Assembly: GCA_902785785.1 (NCBI GenBank)
Contig: CADAAA010000001.1
Span: 62,001 to 126,000 of the forward strand
DNA length: 64,000 nucleotides
Reading direction: 5' to 3'
From: an uncultured Bacteroidia bacterium
GTDB taxonomy: Bacteria; Bacteroidota; Bacteroidia; Bacteroidales; UBA932
Shown piece by piece: positions 9,920 to 17,333 of this stretch. Position numbers and translations under genes: made by a program. The notes beneath the pieces were generated by a model that saw nothing but the letters and a program-made list of their open reading frames with translations, was not told the origin of the DNA and did not search any database. Each line of letters opens with the position of its first letter. Position 1 is the first letter of the stretch.

Positions 9920-11006
9920 GCAGCCTGTCAACGACATTGTCCAGCTCCCGGATATTGCCGGGCCAGCTCTTTTCCTGAAGCAGCTTGACCGCTTCGGGCG
10001 AGAAACTGCGCGGCTTGCCGCCCTCGGTATACTTGTCCTTGAAATACTCGATCAGCAGCGGAATGTCGTCGCGGCGCTCGTCCAGGCTCGGGACGGTGAA
10101 GACAATGACGCTGAGGCGATGGTATAGGTCCTCGCGGAAATTGCCTTTGGCAATCTCTTCCTGGAGGTTCTTGTTGGTGGCCGCGATGACGCGTACATCG
10201 ACCTCGATGTCCTTGTCGGAGCCCACGCGCGAAAGCTTGCGCTCCTGGAGTACGCGCAGCACTTTCGCCTGGGCGGCGAGGCTCATGTCGCCAATCTCGT
10301 CAAGGAAAAGGGTGCCGCCGTCTGCCTGCTCGAACTTTCCCTTGTGCTGCTTGATGGCGGAGGTGAAGGAGCCTTTCTCGTGGCCGAACAGCTCGCTCTC
10401 GATAAGCTCCGAAGGGATCGCGGCGCAGTTGACCTCCACGAAGGGCATCGTGCTGCGCTTGCTCTGCTGGTGCAGGTTCCTGGCCACCAGCTCCTTGCCG
10501 GAGCCGTTGGGCCCGACGATCAGCACGCGTGCGTCGGTCGGGGCGACCTTCTCGATCATCTCGCGCAGGCGCTGCATAGGGGCGGATTCGCCGATCATGT
10601 CGGCGCCGTAGACTTTCTTCTTGAGTATCTTGGTCTCCTTGACCAGCGACACCTTTTCAGTGGCGTTCTTGATGGTGATGAGGATGCGGTTGAGGTCCAG
10701 GGGCTTCTGGATGAAGTCGAATGCGCCCTTCTTGATGCACTCCACGGCGGTCTCGATGTCTCCGTGCCCGGAGATCATCACCATGGCCGCCTCCACGCCC
10801 ATGGCGTTGAGCTTGTCCAGGACTTCCATGCCGTCCATGTTGGGCATCTTGATATCGCAGAAGATGATGTTGTACTTCTCTTTCTCCACCATCTGGACGG
10901 CGATGGCACCGTCTTCGGCCACGTCCACGTCGAATCCCTCGTCACCGAGGATCTCCTTCAGGGAGTTGCGGATGGCCCTTTCGTCATCGACTACAAGGAT
11001 TCTCAT
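9861..11006 (-). CDS. NtrC-type sigma-54 response regulator without DNA-binding domain
   Basis: Two-component response regulator: receiver domain at the N-terminus ([16 protein letters not shown], phospho-acceptor Asp in [13 protein letters not shown]) followed by an AAA+ sigma-54 interaction domain (Walker [14 protein letters not shown], Walker [15 protein letters not shown]). The sigma-54 contact loop reads GSFTSA instead of GAFTGA, and the protein stops after the AAA+ lid ([12 protein letters not shown]...) with no Fis-type helix-turn-helix; length is 381 residues against the usual 440-470. No histidine kinase is adjacent. The start chosen is the ATG before the receiver strand; the upstream ATG at 11033 adds nine unlikely residues. 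Confidence 0.88.
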   Translation of the reverse strand: MRILVVDDERAIRNSLKEILGDEGFDVDVAEDGAIAVQMVEKEKYNIIFCDIKMPNMDGMEVLDKLNAMGVEAAMVMISGHGDIETAVECIKKGAFDFIQKPLDLNRILITIKNATEKVSLVKETKILKKKVYGADMIGESAPMQRLREMIEKVAPTDARVLIVGPNGSGKELVARNLHQQSKRSTMPFVEVNCAAIPSELIESELFGHEKGSFTSAIKQHKGKFEQADGGTLFLDEIGDMSLAAQAKVLRVLQERKLSRVGSDKDIEVDVRVIAATNKNLQEEIAKGNFREDLYHRLSVIVFTVPSLDERRDDIPLLIEYFKDKYTEGGKPRSFSPEAVKLLQEKSWPGNIRELDNVVDRLLILGDPEVTAQNVRDFVNL

Positions 11007-11071
11007 AAAAAGTGTTTTCGTTTCCGTCAACAAATATCGGACAAATATCTCTAAAACAGTAAAAAATTACT

Positions 11072-11079
11072 TAACTTTG
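11072..11079 (+). promoter_or_regulatory. Bacteroidetes -7 box for alkaline phosphatase
   Basis: TAACTTTG matches TAnnTTTG and lies 52 bases before the phosphatase ATG in the region between the two divergent genes. Confidence 0.6.
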
Positions 11080-11131
11080 TTTCCTACGGCCCGCTGAGGC
11101 GCGAGTTTTTTAATAACCAATCTTATCTTCT

Positions 11132-12589
11132 ATGAACACATTACGCATGTTGCGCAGACTGGCTGTGCTTTCGATCCTGTCAGTCATCGTCACCCTCCCC
11201 GCCGATGCCCGCAAGAAGCAGCAGGCCCAGGAGGCTCCGACCCCCAAGTACGTATTCTTCATGATCGGCGACGGTATGGGCATCAATGAAGTTTACGGTG
11301 CGCAGAACTACAACCAGGTCACCGGTGACGGTCCCAGTGTCATCAACTTCACCCATTTCCCCGTCCGTACTTTCGTCACCACCTTCTCATCGTCTTCACT
11401 CGTGACCGATTCTGCAGCCAGCGGTACCGCGCTGTCAACGGGTGTCAAGACTTACAACAATGGTCTCGGCGTCGATCCCGACCACAATCCCGTAAACAGC
11501 ATCTGCGTCTGGGCGCATGAAAAGGGCTTCGGCACCGGCGTGGCGACGACCGTAGGTGTCAACCACGCCACTCCGGCCGCTTTCTACGGCCATGTCGACA
11601 ACCGCAACGAATATGACAAGCTCGCCGACCAGTTGATCGAGTCCGATTTCATCGACTTTGCCGCCGGTGGCGGTTTCCTCACTGAGAGAAGGGGAGGGCA
11701 TACCGGCCGCTACTATGAGGACAAGGCCCGCCAGGCCGGCATAGCCGTGCTCCGCGGTCCCGAGCAGTTCCGCAATATCACCAGCCAGAAAGGCCGCGTC
11801 ATCTGCTTCAACAGCGACCCGGCCGCGACCGAGATCAAGTTCGGCATCGACCAGCGCGGTAGCGACACTTCGCTTTCCGACCTGGTCCAGGCCGGTATCG
11901 ACTATCTCTACGGCAAATTCGGCAGCAAGGGCTTCTTCTTCATGGTCGAGTGCGGCGAAATCGACGGCGCCGGACATAACAACGATGCCAAGACCAACAT
12001 TATGGAGGTCAACGATTTCCATAAGACCATAGAGGTGGTCCTCTCATTCTGCGAGCAGCACCCCGACGAGTGCCTCATCCTGGTCACTGCAGACCATGAG
12101 ACCGGCGGCCTCCAGCTCGGCGAGAACTATATCATGCATCCTGAGCTCCTGACCACCCAGAAGTGGAGCGAGGACGAGATCAATAGTCAGTTCAGGGTGC
12201 TCGCCGGCGTCGGTCCCGACAGGAAGCCTCTTCCCAACCGTGTAGTTCCTACCTATGAGCAGGTGAAGGATTTCCTTAGCCGGCATCTGGGCCTCTGGAG
12301 CACCATCGAAGTGGACGAGAAGCAGGAGGAAGCATTCAAGGAAATGTACCATCGGGCTTTCGAACTGAATGAAGAAGAGATCGTGGAGAGCCTTTATGCG
12401 ACCAGCAACAGGATCATCTCCGACGCGATCCTCTATGCCAACCGCAAGGCCGGATATCTCTGGACACACGGCGCTCACACCGGATCTCCCGTCGGGCTTT
12501 ATGTCTACGGCGCCAGGGCTGCCGAGTTCAATGCCTGTACCGACAATACACAGATCTGCAAGACCATACAACGACTCGCCAAATACTAA
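11132..12589 (+). CDS. Alkaline phosphatase, exported
   Basis: Periplasmic metallo-phosphomonoesterase of the PhoA superfamily, 485 residues with a signal peptide (LRMLRRLAVLSILSVIVTLPADA). Metal and catalytic motifs are visible: FFMIGDGMGINE (first Asp ligand), the Ser nucleophile in VTDSAASGTALSTG, FFMVECGEIDGAGHNND (Glu/Asp/His ligands), VTADHETGG and a late His ligand in THGAHTGSPV. It stands alone behind its own promoter, with cmk following after 14 bases. No Pho-box type operator is recognisable. Confidence 0.93.
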   Translation: MNTLRMLRRLAVLSILSVIVTLPADARKKQQAQEAPTPKYVFFMIGDGMGINEVYGAQNYNQVTGDGPSVINFTHFPVRTFVTTFSSSSLVTDSAASGTALSTGVKTYNNGLGVDPDHNPVNSICVWAHEKGFGTGVATTVGVNHATPAAFYGHVDNRNEYDKLADQLIESDFIDFAAGGGFLTERRGGHTGRYYEDKARQAGIAVLRGPEQFRNITSQKGRVICFNSDPAATEIKFGIDQRGSDTSLSDLVQAGIDYLYGKFGSKGFFFMVECGEIDGAGHNNDAKTNIMEVNDFHKTIEVVLSFCEQHPDECLILVTADHETGGLQLGENYIMHPELLTTQKWSEDEINSQFRVLAGVGPDRKPLPNRVVPTYEQVKDFLSRHLGLWSTIEVDEKQEEAFKEMYHRAFELNEEEIVESLYATSNRIISDAILYANRKAGYLWTHGAHTGSPVGLYVYGARAAEFNACTDNTQICKTIQRLAKY

Positions 12590-12603
12590 ACCAGTCTTTT
12601 ATC

Positions 12604-13305
12604 ATGACATTGCCTGACATCACAATCGCTGTCGACGGCTTTTCCGCCACCGGCAAGAGCACCTTTGCCAAGCTCGTTGCCAAGGATTTCGGCTTTCTCT
12701 ATCTTGACTCCGGCGCCATGTACCGCGCCGTCACCCTGTTCGCTCAGGAGAACGGCATGATCGACGCCGACGCCAATATCGACCTTGAAGCGCTCGAGAA
12801 GGCCCTGGACAAGGGGCTTGACATCCATTTCGAGCATACTGAAGATGGTTGCAAGACTTTCATCGGGGACCGCTGCGTGGAGAAGGACATCCGCACCATG
12901 GCTGTCTCCAGCCAGGTCAGTCCGGTCTCGGCCGTCGGTTTCGTGAGGAATTTCGTGGATGACAAGCTTCATGCTTTCAGCGCGGCCGGACGCGTCATCA
13001 TGGACGGCCGCGACATCGGTACTACGGTATTCCCCAACGCGGAGGTCAAGATCTTCATGACCGCCCGTCCCGAGGTCCGCGCACAGCGCCGCTTCGACGA
13101 GTTGGTCGAGAAAGGGGAGAATCCCGTGATGGAAGAAGTGATGAAGAATCTCCAGGAGCGCGACTACATCGATTCGCATCGCGAGGTATCGCCGCTCTCC
13201 AGGGCTGCTGACGCGTTCGTGATGGACAATTCCGATATGACGCTGCATGAGGAGACCGTGTGGATGCTCGGCCTGCTCCAGGGTAAGTTCGGTATACTCG
13301 AATAG
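12604..13305 (+). CDS. cmk: Cytidylate kinase
   Basis: Phosphorylates CMP and dCMP. The P-loop is VDGFSATGKSTFAK near the N-terminus (the usual second Gly/Ser region is slightly altered), with the CMP-binding segment YLDSGAMYRAVT and the NMP-binding region VIMDGRDIGTTVFPNAEVKIF, followed by the lid RAQRRFDEL and the C-terminal EVSPLSRAADAFVMDNS. Length (233 residues) is normal. ispH starts 7 bases after its stop, so the pair is probably one transcript, an arrangement known from other bacteria. Confidence 0.95.
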   Translation: MTLPDITIAVDGFSATGKSTFAKLVAKDFGFLYLDSGAMYRAVTLFAQENGMIDADANIDLEALEKALDKGLDIHFEHTEDGCKTFIGDRCVEKDIRTMAVSSQVSPVSAVGFVRNFVDDKLHAFSAAGRVIMDGRDIGTTVFPNAEVKIFMTARPEVRAQRRFDELVEKGENPVMEEVMKNLQERDYIDSHREVSPLSRAADAFVMDNSDMTLHEETVWMLGLLQGKFGILE

Positions 13306-13312
13306 CTCCCGG

Positions 13313-14206
13313 ATGGCTCTAAAGGTAGAAATAGATGCCGGATCCGGTTTCTGCGGAGGCGTCATCAGGGCTATAGGAAGCGCCGAGAAATTCCTTGATG
13401 AAATCCCGGGAAGACACCTTTTCTCCCTCGGTGCCATCGTGCACAACGAGGAGGAGTTGGCGCGGCTGGGGCGCAAGGGGCTCGTGACCATCGACTATGA
13501 CGACCTCGCGGACATGCAGGATGCCGGCGGAGAGTCGCTGCTCATACGTGCTCACGGCGAGCCGCCGGGCACGTATGCCCGCGCCGCCGCCCTCGGCTTC
13601 AACGTCATCGACTGCACCTGCCCCGTGGTCCTGCGGCTGCAGGACAGTATACGCAGCGCCTATGCGCGGCTGAAGCCGCTCGGCGGGCAGGTCGTGCTTT
13701 TCGGTAAGATAGGCCACGCCGAGGTCCTCGGCCTTGTCGGGCAGGTGAATGGCGATGCAGTGGTGGTCGAGAACCGTGCCATGCTCGAGTCGGCCCTTGC
13801 TGAGGGGACCATCCGTACGGATGTTCCGGTCGAGATATTCTCACAGACCACCAAGAGTCCGGCGGAGTATTCCGAGATATGTGAAGTGCTCTCCGAGAGG
13901 CTGCCCGAAGGTATGCTTACCGTACACAATACCGTCTGTTCCCAGGTCGCCACAAGGCATGACAGGCTGTCTTCGTTCGCCCTCTCGCATGACGTCATCC
14001 TCTTCGTGTCCGGCAAGTCCAGCTCCAACGGCAAGGTCCTGTGCGACCTCTGCAAGTCGCTGAATATCCGTACTTACCATATAGGCTCGGAGGCTGAGAT
14101 CAAGGGAGAATGGTTCGGTGAAAATGACCGTGTGGGCATCTGTGGGGCGACTTCCACGCCTAAGTGGCTGCTCGAAAAAGTGGCCGCATGCGTAGAGGCC
14201 CTGTAG
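13313..14206 (+). CDS. ispH: 4-hydroxy-3-methylbut-2-enyl diphosphate reductase
   Basis: Last enzyme of the MEP isoprenoid pathway, a cytoplasmic 4Fe-4S protein that makes IPP and DMAPP. Three cluster cysteines are seen in GSGFCGGV, IDCTCPVV and HNTVCSQVATR; substrate-site motifs include RAHGEPPG, SQTTKSP and VSGKSSSNGKVLC and the C-terminal CGATSTPKWLLEKV. 297 residues is normal. The start is the ATG directly before ALKVEIDAGSGFCGG; a longer frame running into cmk is rejected because it would overlap that gene. Confidence 0.95.
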   Translation: MALKVEIDAGSGFCGGVIRAIGSAEKFLDEIPGRHLFSLGAIVHNEEELARLGRKGLVTIDYDDLADMQDAGGESLLIRAHGEPPGTYARAAALGFNVIDCTCPVVLRLQDSIRSAYARLKPLGGQVVLFGKIGHAEVLGLVGQVNGDAVVVENRAMLESALAEGTIRTDVPVEIFSQTTKSPAEYSEICEVLSERLPEGMLTVHNTVCSQVATRHDRLSSFALSHDVILFVSGKSSSNGKVLCDLCKSLNIRTYHIGSEAEIKGEWFGENDRVGICGATSTPKWLLEKVAACVEAL

Positions 14207-14212
14207 ACTTTT

Positions 14213-14244
14213 TTTGCAAGTAAGCCGGCAAATTGTTACATTTG
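14213..14244 (+). promoter_or_regulatory. Bacteroidetes promoter of efp
   Basis: A -33 TTTG (14213-14216) and a -7 TACATTTG (14237-14244) are separated by 20 bases, the expected spacing. The ATG of efp follows 53 bases later. Confidence 0.7.
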
Positions 14245-14297
14245 CAGATGGATTGTCCTGCAATTCAAGCTTTTGATACTAATTAAAACCGATATTT

Positions 14298-14864
14298 ATG
14301 GCAACAACAGCTGATTTCAAGAACGGCCTTTATCTTAAATACAACGACAAGCCGTGCATGATCGTATGGTTCCAGCACGTCAAGCCGGGTAAGGGCCCCG
14401 CTTTCGTCAAGACCAAGCTCCGCAACCTCGAGAACGGCCGCATCCTGGAGAATACCTTCACCGCAGGTGCCAAGATCGAGACCATCGACGTGGAGCGCCG
14501 TCCCTACCAGTTCCTCTATGCGGAGGAGGACGGTTTCAACTTTATGCATGAAGAGACCTACGAGCAGATCAAGCTCCCTAAGGATGTCGTCGAGAACTCC
14601 GACCTGATGAAGGAAGGCCAGCACGTCGAGATGATGTTCGTCACTGGTGACGAGGAGCGCTGCCTCACCTGCGAGCTCCCTACCTATGTGACCCTCGAGG
14701 TTACCTATTCCGAGCCCGCCGTCAAGGGCAACACCGCCTCCACTTCCGCCCTCAAGGAAGTCGTCCTGGAGACCGGCGCCAAGATCATGGTCCCGCTCTT
14801 CATCAACACCGGCGATGTCATCACGGTCAACACTACCGACCGTTCCTACGGCCAGAGAGTCTAA
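14298..14864 (+). CDS. efp: Elongation factor P
   Basis: Translation factor that rescues ribosomes stalled on polyproline. The three-domain EF-P layout is complete in 188 residues: N-terminal KOW-like domain with the tip loop KPGKGPAF carrying the lysine that is modified in many bacteria, the middle OB domain and the C-terminal OB domain ending in NTTDRSYGQRV. It has its own promoter and a downstream intrinsic terminator, so it is monocistronic. The modification enzymes are not in this window. Confidence 0.97.
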   Translation: MATTADFKNGLYLKYNDKPCMIVWFQHVKPGKGPAFVKTKLRNLENGRILENTFTAGAKIETIDVERRPYQFLYAEEDGFNFMHEETYEQIKLPKDVVENSDLMKEGQHVEMMFVTGDEERCLTCELPTYVTLEVTYSEPAVKGNTASTSALKEVVLETGAKIMVPLFINTGDVITVNTTDRSYGQRV

Positions 14865-14888
14865 GCACTTGTCTGTGTGACAAATAAG

Positions 14889-14917
14889 AAAGCCAGCCCG
14901 TTCAGGCTGGCTTTTTT
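14889..14917 (+). terminator. Intrinsic terminator of efp
   Basis: Stem AGCCAGCC/GGCTGGCT with a six-base loop, extended by flanking A:T pairs and followed by a run of six T. It could also serve the convergent DUF4380-like gene. Confidence 0.85.
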
Positions 14918-14936
14918 GTCGCTGCGAAGCGGCAGT

Positions 14937-15815
14937 TTATTTCACTGCGCTCTTGACGAGGTCGATGAGGGCCCGGGAAGGAGCGGCGTCACCGTCAAAC
15001 GGGAGCAGGTACCAGCGGACGGTCCAGGTGAGGGCCTCACCGGGCTTGAGGCTGGTGTAAGGTCCCTGGGCTTCCAGCTCGATGAAGGTCTTGCCTGCAT
15101 TGACATAGACCTGGATCTCAGCCTCCTTCGGGGCGGGCTGGGTGCCGTCTATGTCCTCGAAGCTCTTGACCAGTACGAGCCCGTCATGGGCATATGCGTA
15201 CCAGCCGGCGCCGTCAGCGTTGATCTTGCGGTTGGCGCGGGCCTCGTCCACCTGATACCATGATGCGTTGTCCTGAACGGTAATGGGCAGCAGGCCTATA
15301 GGAGTGATGGTCTCAGGAGTGGCGTCGAAGAAGATCACGCCCTCGCTGGGGACACGGGAGATCTCCCAAGGGGCGACCTTGCGCTCGACAGCCGCTTCAT
15401 TGATGATGGAATATGTTACCTCTATGCAGTTGCCGGCGGGGCGGAACTCCTTGCGGATGCGGTAGTGGAAACGGGGCGACTCTTCTCCGGTCAGGACGAG
15501 GGCGCCGTTTTTCTGCTCGGCGGTGTAGGGCTTTGTGTCATACTCGGGTACCGGAGGCCAGTTCCATTCGGTCTGGGGACTGGTCCAGAAGGTGCTTCCG
15601 AAGGCGTTGGGGCGCTGGAGCTGCGAGAGGACTTCCTTGTCCTTGTACTGGAAGGAGAGTATCTTGGCTCCCTGGCCGGCGTCGACTGTCAAAGTGAGGT
15701 CGCCGGCGGTGATGCTGTACTTGGAACCTTCCAGTGACTTGATGTTCTGCGCGGATGCCGCGATGCATCCGAGCGAGAGGGCCGCTGCTAGCGGCAGGAT
15801 GATTTTCTTGAACAT
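14937..15815 (-). CDS. Exported DUF4380-like protein, sugar-mutarotase-type fold
   Basis: A 292-residue protein with a signal peptide (MFKKIILPLAAALSLGCIAASAQ), so probably periplasmic. The mature part is all-beta and looks like the DUF4380/galactose-mutarotase superfamily: repeated strands such as LTLTVDAGQGAKILSFQYKD, FWTSPQTEWNWPPVPE and APWEISRVPSEGVIF. These folds often bind carbohydrates, but no catalytic residues can be assigned and no glycan-utilisation genes are adjacent. A small membrane protein gene lies immediately upstream, 20 bases away, and may share its transcript. Confidence 0.75.
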   Translation of the reverse strand: MFKKIILPLAAALSLGCIAASAQNIKSLEGSKYSITAGDLTLTVDAGQGAKILSFQYKDKEVLSQLQRPNAFGSTFWTSPQTEWNWPPVPEYDTKPYTAEQKNGALVLTGEESPRFHYRIRKEFRPAGNCIEVTYSIINEAAVERKVAPWEISRVPSEGVIFFDATPETITPIGLLPITVQDNASWYQVDEARANRKINADGAGWYAYAHDGLVLVKSFEDIDGTQPAPKEAEIQVYVNAGKTFIELEAQGPYTSLKPGEALTWTVRWYLLPFDGDAAPSRALIDLVKSAVK

Positions 15816-15835
15816 GGTTATCTGGTTTTATACGG

Positions 15836-16300
15836 TTATTCGGGATTGCGGAAACGGTATTCGAGGGCGGGAACTATGCGCGCGACGTCGCGCGAGAGGC
15901 CTTCGACCTCGAAGCCGCCGAGCGTCTTGGTGACAGTAATACGGTCTTCCCAGACGCGGAAGATGCGGTTCAGGAGAGACCGCGAACGGAAGGTCATGGA
16001 CTCGCCGTCCTCGGACTCGAGGCGGTAGCCGCGCTCCTCCATGCACTTGATGACGTCGTCGTGCAGGCCGTTGAGCTCGCCGAGCACGCCCGCCAGGAGC
16101 CTGCGGTAGCCGAAGAGGGGATAGATGGCGGCGATGCCGGCGAATACCAGGGCTATCTTGGCGACGGACTTCCAGCCCTCCTTGAACATGACGTTGATGT
16201 CGGAGGAGACGAAGTGAGCTAATACCATCACCAGGAGGATGATGCTGACGAGGACGCAGATATAGATGAAGTATTTTACGGCTCTGACGATGTATTTCAT
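15836..16300 (-). CDS. Two-span membrane protein of unknown function
   Basis: A 154-residue protein with two hydrophobic helices at the N-terminus (YIYICVLVSIILLVMVLAHF and IALVFAGIAAIYPLFG), followed by a soluble domain of about 90 residues with alternating strands (YRLESEDGESMTFRSRS, RITVTKTLGGFEVEGLSRD). The start is the ATG before KYIVRAVKY, 20 bases from a TAnnTTTG box; a longer frame begins upstream of that box and is unlikely. The family is not recognised by me. Confidence 0.7.
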   Translation of the reverse strand: MKYIVRAVKYFIYICVLVSIILLVMVLAHFVSSDINVMFKEGWKSVAKIALVFAGIAAIYPLFGYRRLLAGVLGELNGLHDDVIKCMEERGYRLESEDGESMTFRSRSLLNRIFRVWEDRITVTKTLGGFEVEGLSRDVARIVPALEYRFRNPE

Positions 16301-16320
16301 GGCTTGGATTTTTATGTACA

Positions 16321-16328
16321 CAAATATA
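16321..16328 (-). promoter_or_regulatory. Bacteroidetes -7 box upstream of the two-span membrane protein
   Basis: Minus-strand TATATTTG, an exact TAnnTTTG match, 20 bases from the ATG at 16300. The opposite strand holds a weaker box (TACTTTCG) about 35 bases before the next gene. Confidence 0.6.
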
Positions 16329-16397
16329 ATAAATTTCGCTATCTGCACGAAATTTGTTACTTTCGCGGATGTATTTACAAATTAAAATGACTTGTTT

Positions 16398-17309
16398 ATG
16401 AAAGAAGATCCACTTGAGCGTCTGGAGCGCGAGGAGCGCGAGAAGAAGAATGGCGGCCTGAAGTCCGTCATGTATGCTCTGGCCGCGGTAGCGGTCCTGC
16501 TTGCCGGTGCCCTGGCTTATGTCTGGTTCCAGAAGAGTTCGCTGGTGAAGGACCTCAACCTTGAGAAGGAGGACCTTACCGAGCAGATCGTGGCCCTTCA
16601 GCAGGATTATGACAACCTTTCCTCGGACTACGAGGCCATCAATTCTCAGCTCGATTCCTCCCGCGAGGAGGTCTCGCAGCTCGTGGAGCGGATCAAGCAG
16701 ACCGATGCTACGAACCGCGCCAAGATGCGTCAGTACGAGAAAGAGCTCGGCACCCTGCGCAGCATCATGCGCAACTATATCGTACAGATCGACTCCCTCA
16801 ATACGCTGAACCAGCAGCTGTCGGCCGAGGCTGACGCCGCCCGCAAGGACGCCGCTTCCAGCAGGCGCCAGAACGAAGCCCTGAACAAGCAGGTCAACGA
16901 GCTGAGCGGCCAGGTGGCGGCCGGTTCCGTGATCAAGGCCCGCGGCATCATTCTGGAGCCTTACAGCGCCCAGGACAAGGTCACCGACCGCAGCAGCCGC
17001 GTCGTGCGCATGCTGACGACGCTCAGCCTCGTCGAGAACGACCTGGCCCCGAAGGGCCCGGTGCGCGTCTACATCGTGGTCAAGGCTCCTGACGGGACCG
17101 TCCTCACCAACGCCAACAGCACCGGTTTCGAGAGCGGCGGCGAGGCCCGCACGGCCTCCGCATCCCGCGAGGTTGACTACGAGGGCAAGGAAGTCGAGCT
17201 CAGCATCTATCTCAACGACCTGACCGACCGTTGCGTCAAGGGCGTCTACACCGTCGAGGCCTATACGGCACAGGGCTATCTCGGCAGCGCCGAGACGATG
17301 CTCAGATAG
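16398..17309 (+). CDS. Membrane-anchored coiled-coil protein of unknown function
   Basis: 303 residues: a short charged cytoplasmic head (KEDPLERLEREEREKK), one transmembrane helix (about residues 20-40), a long coiled coil rich in Glu/Gln/Leu (about 45-175), then a beta-rich C-terminal domain (about 180-303) beginning VIKARGIILEPYSA and including VRVYIVVKAPDGTVL and GVYTVEAYTAQGYLG. The layout suggests an inner-membrane protein with a periplasmic stalk and head. I know similar uncharacterised proteins to occur widely in Bacteroidales, but cannot give a function. hemW follows after 24 bases. Confidence 0.78.
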   Translation: MKEDPLERLEREEREKKNGGLKSVMYALAAVAVLLAGALAYVWFQKSSLVKDLNLEKEDLTEQIVALQQDYDNLSSDYEAINSQLDSSREEVSQLVERIKQTDATNRAKMRQYEKELGTLRSIMRNYIVQIDSLNTLNQQLSAEADAARKDAASSRRQNEALNKQVNELSGQVAAGSVIKARGIILEPYSAQDKVTDRSSRVVRMLTTLSLVENDLAPKGPVRVYIVVKAPDGTVLTNANSTGFESGGEARTASASREVDYEGKEVELSIYLNDLTDRCVKGVYTVEAYTAQGYLGSAETMLR

Positions 17310-17333
17310 TTCCTGGCGGAAAGGCCGTGGCCT

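Noticed and set aside
13247..13312. Upstream extension of ispH into cmk
   Set aside because: The extra residues show no similarity to IspH and overlap cmk; the ATG at 13313 is the natural start.
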